Below are positions 42,816 through 45,542 of a stretch of DNA of 45,542 nucleotides, in pieces. The notes beneath the pieces are model-generated. The model saw nothing but the letters and a program-made list of their open reading frames with translations, was not told the DNA's origin and made no database searches. Origin of the DNA: Butyrivibrio sp. LC3010. GTDB lineage: Bacteria > Bacillota > Clostridia > Lachnospirales > Lachnospiraceae. The first letter of the stretch is position 1. Each line of letters opens with the position of its first letter. The stretch covers positions 1 to 45,542 of the forward strand of contig NZ_AUJU01000029.1 of the NCBI RefSeq assembly GCF_000424385.1, in the 5' to 3' direction. A program made the translations under genes and the position numbers.

Positions 42816-43454
42816 ATGAATAATATTAGCTTTGGAAACAGGGCACTTGCGCACATGAGTACTTTAATTGCCATTTGCGCATTTATCCTGTTTCCTTGCT
42901 GCAGTAATACTGCTAAAGCTGCAGATTTGGGAATATATCATAATAAAGTTATTTTCACTGCACCCAGTGCGGAGAAGATATATGATGGGACACCGCTCAC
43001 AGAACAGATTGATGTGACAGCTCAGGGACTTCCTGAGGGGTATACATACAAGGCTGTTGCAGAGGGTAGTATTACATTTCCTGAAGATAATGCAGATAAT
43101 AATAATATTGTAACGGATTATATAATTTTTGATCCCAGCGGGCTTAACGTTACAGATAAGTTTGTTAACGTAGAGCTCAGGCCGGGTACGCTTAGAATCA
43201 GCGAAAAAGAGGCAGTCCTTGGTGCTACAAGGAAGGTTGAAGAGGATAGTGCTAAAAAGAGTGAAGTATTAACTGATGATTCTGACAATGGTGAGTCTGT
43301 TCTTATTGAAGATGAGGAGACTGCTAAATCAGATAAAATAAAAGATAAGAGTGATGTTTCGTTGGAATTGATCTTATATAGTTTCTTGGTGATGATAATG
43401 CTTGCCGTTTTTGTCATATTTATGATGGATAGCAAAAAAATGAGGGAAAAATGA
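42816..43454 (+). CDS. Membrane-anchored surface protein with one YDG/MBG-like domain
   Basis: A 212-aa exported protein. The signal sequence (to about residue 36, ending TAKAADL) is followed by a single Ig-like repeat, KIYDGTPLTEQIDVTAQGLP up to VNVELRPGTLRIS (about 50-130). Next is an acidic Ser/Asp/Glu/Lys-rich linker, and the C-terminal helix LILYSFLVMIMLAVFVIFMM ends in a positive tail. It is displayed outside and anchored by its C-terminus. The stop overlaps the start of the diguanylate cyclase gene (ATGA), so the pair is translationally coupled. It is likely a partner or sensor subunit of that enzyme; inference. Confidence 0.8.
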   Translation: MNNISFGNRALAHMSTLIAICAFILFPCCSNTAKAADLGIYHNKVIFTAPSAEKIYDGTPLTEQIDVTAQGLPEGYTYKAVAEGSITFPEDNADNNNIVTDYIIFDPSGLNVTDKFVNVELRPGTLRISEKEAVLGATRKVEEDSAKKSEVLTDDSDNGESVLIEDEETAKSDKIKDKSDVSLELILYSFLVMIMLAVFVIFMMDSKKMREK

Positions 43455-45091
43455 AGTCAATTCAGGAAAAAATAACGCTTTTAACTACAATAGCCATACT
43501 GATGGTAGTACTTATTGTCGGTGGCACTGCAGTTTATACATTGAGACAGTCGGGCAACTATGATTCAGCCCGTATCTTAAATCTGACCTGTGAGACTGAG
43601 GCGGATGCGATAGACAGGGTTCTTTTTAATACCGAGGAGGCTGTAAATATCCTTGCTGATTATGCGGTCGAACGTCTTTTTTCTGTGGAAAAGCTTGCCG
43701 GTGATGAAACTTACAGAGATAGTTATACTGTGCAGCTTTCCAATCTTTTTTCAAATATAGCTGAAAATGTTCCCGGAACAGTTTCATATTATGTTCATTA
43801 CAATCCTGATATAATGCCATCTGACAGTGGGCTACTATACATAAGGGACACACCGGATGATGAGTTTTACTATATGCAGCCTACAGATATTTATGCATTT
43901 GATAAGGAGGCTTATGAGCATGTAAACTGGTGGTACATTCCTGTTCAAAATGGTGCTCCAACCTGGCTTGAGCCATATCATAATGCTAACATGGATAAAT
44001 ATCTGATATCTTATGTAGTTCCTCTTTATGACAATGGTGTTTTGATAGGCATTGCCGGAATGGATATAGATTTCTATGGCATGATCGATACCGTAAAGCA
44101 GATAAAGTGCTATGATACCGGCTACGCTTGTCTTGCTGACAAAGATGGAACAGTATATTACAACCCGAATTTTGATGCAGGTACTTCACTTGATGAGATG
44201 GATGTAAAGGGTGATTTCTTTTTTGAAAATGAAAGTAATGGTATTGGACTTACCACATATACTATGAAGGGTGTTGAAAAGCAGCTTGCGTTCAGAACTC
44301 TTCTTAATGGGATGAGACTTATCATAACTGCTCCGGTTGATGAGATCATGGCTATGAGCAATGAACTTATGAGAAGAGTTGTTATTTCTACTATAATAGT
44401 ACTTGTTACTTTCCTTCTTCTTACAATAATGGTGAGCCGCAGGATTACCGGTCCGCTGAAGAGCCTTGCACATGTTGCGCGTGAGATAAATGACGGAAAG
44501 CTTGAAGTGACTTTCCCTAAAGAGACAAAGGACGAAGTTGGCGAACTTACTCATGCAATGGAAAAGATGGTTCATCATCTTAAACATCATATTGATGATT
44601 TGAACTCACTGGCATATCATGATGCGTTGACGGGTGTTAAAAATAAGACAGCATATGATGATGCTGCATCAAAGCTTGATATGCAGCAAGGCGAAAAGGA
44701 ATATGGTATTGTGGTATTTGATGCCAATAATCTTAAAAAGATAAATGACACCTATGGACACGAGCGTGGAAACATCTATCTGCAGAATGCCTGCAGACTG
44801 ACCTGCCGTATTTTCAAAGGGAGTCCTGTATTTAGAATTGGTGGAGATGAGTTCGTTGTTATATTACAGGGTGATGATTACGATAACTGTTATAAGCTTC
44901 TCAGAGATTTTGATGTTGAGGCTGAGAGACATAATCTTGAAACTGTAAATGAATGGGAAAAGATAAACATCGCTAAGGGAATGGTGAAATACGATCCTGA
45001 AACCGATGCAAACGTAGAATCCGTATTCAAGCGGGCAGATGCAAGAATGTATGTGGCAAAGCAGAAGATGAAGCTGGCTGAGATGGGGTAA
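43451..45091 (+). CDS. Membrane diguanylate cyclase (sensor-HAMP-GGDEF)
   Basis: A 546-aa enzyme making cyclic di-GMP from two GTP. The first helix (about 10-30) precedes an extracellular dCache-like sensor (about 31-300; GIAGMDIDFYGMI and ACLADKDGTVYYNP are typical). A second helix and HAMP follow (about 310-375, MVSRRITGPLKSLAHVAREI). The GGDEF domain carries RIGGDEF at residues 464-468. The RxxD product-inhibition site that normally lies just upstream is absent (FKGS), so allosteric inhibition is probably lost. The dCache fold senses small ligands such as amino acids. It is coupled to the upstream surface protein by a 4-nt overlap. Confidence 0.93.
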   Translation: MKSIQEKITLLTTIAILMVVLIVGGTAVYTLRQSGNYDSARILNLTCETEADAIDRVLFNTEEAVNILADYAVERLFSVEKLAGDETYRDSYTVQLSNLFSNIAENVPGTVSYYVHYNPDIMPSDSGLLYIRDTPDDEFYYMQPTDIYAFDKEAYEHVNWWYIPVQNGAPTWLEPYHNANMDKYLISYVVPLYDNGVLIGIAGMDIDFYGMIDTVKQIKCYDTGYACLADKDGTVYYNPNFDAGTSLDEMDVKGDFFFENESNGIGLTTYTMKGVEKQLAFRTLLNGMRLIITAPVDEIMAMSNELMRRVVISTIIVLVTFLLLTIMVSRRITGPLKSLAHVAREINDGKLEVTFPKETKDEVGELTHAMEKMVHHLKHHIDDLNSLAYHDALTGVKNKTAYDDAASKLDMQQGEKEYGIVVFDANNLKKINDTYGHERGNIYLQNACRLTCRIFKGSPVFRIGGDEFVVILQGDDYDNCYKLLRDFDVEAERHNLETVNEWEKINIAKGMVKYDPETDANVESVFKRADARMYVAKQKMKLAEMG

Positions 45092-45153
45092 ACGATCTGG
45101 TCCAAATTTCATTTGATCATGCATTACAATATATTATAGAAGAAACAGATTAG

Positions 45154-45187
45154 GCACTGATGGTTGTAGATATCGTCAGTGCTTTTT
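45154..45187 (+). terminator. Terminator of the diguanylate cyclase operon
   Basis: GCACTGA (45154-45160) pairs with TCAGTGC (45176-45182), with inner near-pairs, and TTTTTC follows. Confidence 0.8.
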
Positions 45188-45319
45188 CTTTGTTCTTTAG
45201 TGCTGGATCAGGTCTTGCTGAGAAATGACTGTGCGGCTTTATTTCTATTAACTTAAACTTCGCACATAAAAAAGTGCTTTAGAACCTTGATAATTCAATA
45301 AGAACTGGCATTTTTAAAG

Positions 45320-45542
45320 GCGTGAAACCTCTGCATTTGGTATAATTTAAGTACCACCAAAAACCATCCCAAAGGAGACTCACGCCTTGTCTAAAATTAT
45401 ATCACAGAACGACTACGATTCTAAGCAGATTACTGATTCTATCAGATACTTTTTTGAACGTTTTCATTTATCAGCTGTTCTCAAAGCATCCAATGCAAAG
45501 AAGTCGAAAGGCGTCACACCGCTCCAGATCGTGAGTTATGCC
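45320..45542 (+). mobile_element. Left part of an insertion sequence, cut by the window edge
   Basis: Transposase-like coding starts at 45387. An extended -10 TGGTATAAT is at 45338-45346. The outer end and terminal inverted repeat could not be fixed; it lies somewhere after the terminator at 45154-45187. GGCGTGA (45320-45326) is complementary to TCACGCC (45380-45386), which touches the start codon. No gene is seen in 45092-45386 otherwise. Confidence 0.7.
45387..45542 (+). CDS. Transposase, N-terminal 52 residues (IS4/DDE type), partial
   Basis: TTG 45387 opens a frame that reaches the window end: MSKIISQNDYDSKQIT, followed by FFERFHLSAVLKASNAKKSKG. AAAGGAG lies 9 nt upstream. The pattern of an F-x-x-F/L helix and LK-x-SNA-x-K-x-KG matches the N-terminus of IS4-group DDE transposases common in Lachnospiraceae. 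The catalytic residues are outside the window, so activity cannot be judged. Confidence 0.7.
   Translation, partial: MSKIISQNDYDSKQITDSIRYFFERFHLSAVLKASNAKKSKGVTPLQIVSYA

Noticed and set aside
1..45542. CRISPR arrays, tRNA or rRNA genes, toxin-antitoxin or known phage-defence operons
   Set aside because: No regularly spaced short repeats, no cloverleaf or rRNA signatures and no defence gene set were seen on either strand; sbcCD is a housekeeping pair here.

Overview
The window looks like chromosome from an anaerobic Firmicute of the Lachnospiraceae, most like Butyrivibrio or Pseudobutyrivibrio. This is inferred from moderate-to-low GC, AGGAGG-type ribosome sites, DUF6273/MBG/Big_2 surface proteins, abundant hybrid phosphorelay and GGDEF/HD-GYP proteins, and a glycoside-phosphorylase operon. 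No rRNA, tRNA, CRISPR array or prophage was seen. The only mobile signals are an orphan tyrosine recombinase near 19 kb and an insertion sequence cut by the right edge.

Layout. 0-5.7 kb: a short LacI-type repressor diverges from a lipoprotein sugar-binding protein, a GH65 disaccharide phosphorylase and beta-phosphoglucomutase; the three overlap as one operon and no permease genes are present. 5.7-8.3 kb: a 61-aa membrane protein, an 82-aa unknown protein behind a structured leader, an NT5C-like nucleotidase and a metallo-beta-lactamase-fold hydrolase. 8.3-11.9 kb: metal homeostasis, with a CopA ATPase carrying a CopZ-like tail that has its own internal ribosome site, and a ZIP transporter flanked by three copies of a hairpin-rich repeat. 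11.9-18.6 kb: SbcD, SbcC, an AEC permease and a membrane metallophosphoesterase.

18.7-27.7 kb: orphan integrase, a degenerate fragment, then two divergent surface-protein loci: a DUF6273/MBG/leucine-rich-repeat protein and a large multidomain M4 metalloprotease followed by a small lipoprotein resembling a separate protease propeptide. 27.7-33 kb (minus strand): a divergent PRPP synthetase, a MATE transporter fused to an RsbW-like ATPase domain, an HD-domain protein and a GT4 glycosyltransferase. A possible small RNA lies between the PRPP synthetase and the glycosyltransferase. 33-35.3 kb: an ACT-domain protein and an M32 carboxypeptidase.

35.3-45.1 kb is a signalling block. A hybrid kinase holds the only complete HisKA-HATPase pair. 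It is followed by a seven-helix pseudokinase that lacks the ATPase domain and both phosphotransfer histidines, a stand-alone receiver, and a seven-helix HisKA-receiver-HPt-HD-GYP protein that also lacks an ATPase domain. Beyond a shared terminator are a convergent LytTR regulator and a diguanylate cyclase coupled to a membrane-anchored surface protein. The most novel candidates are this apparently split, partly degenerate phosphorelay ending in a c-di-GMP-type output, the 22-codon leader ORF and ribosome-site-sequestering hairpin before the 82-aa gene, the internal CopZ start, and the 87-bp repeats. All functions are read from sequence motifs by eye; no database search was run.
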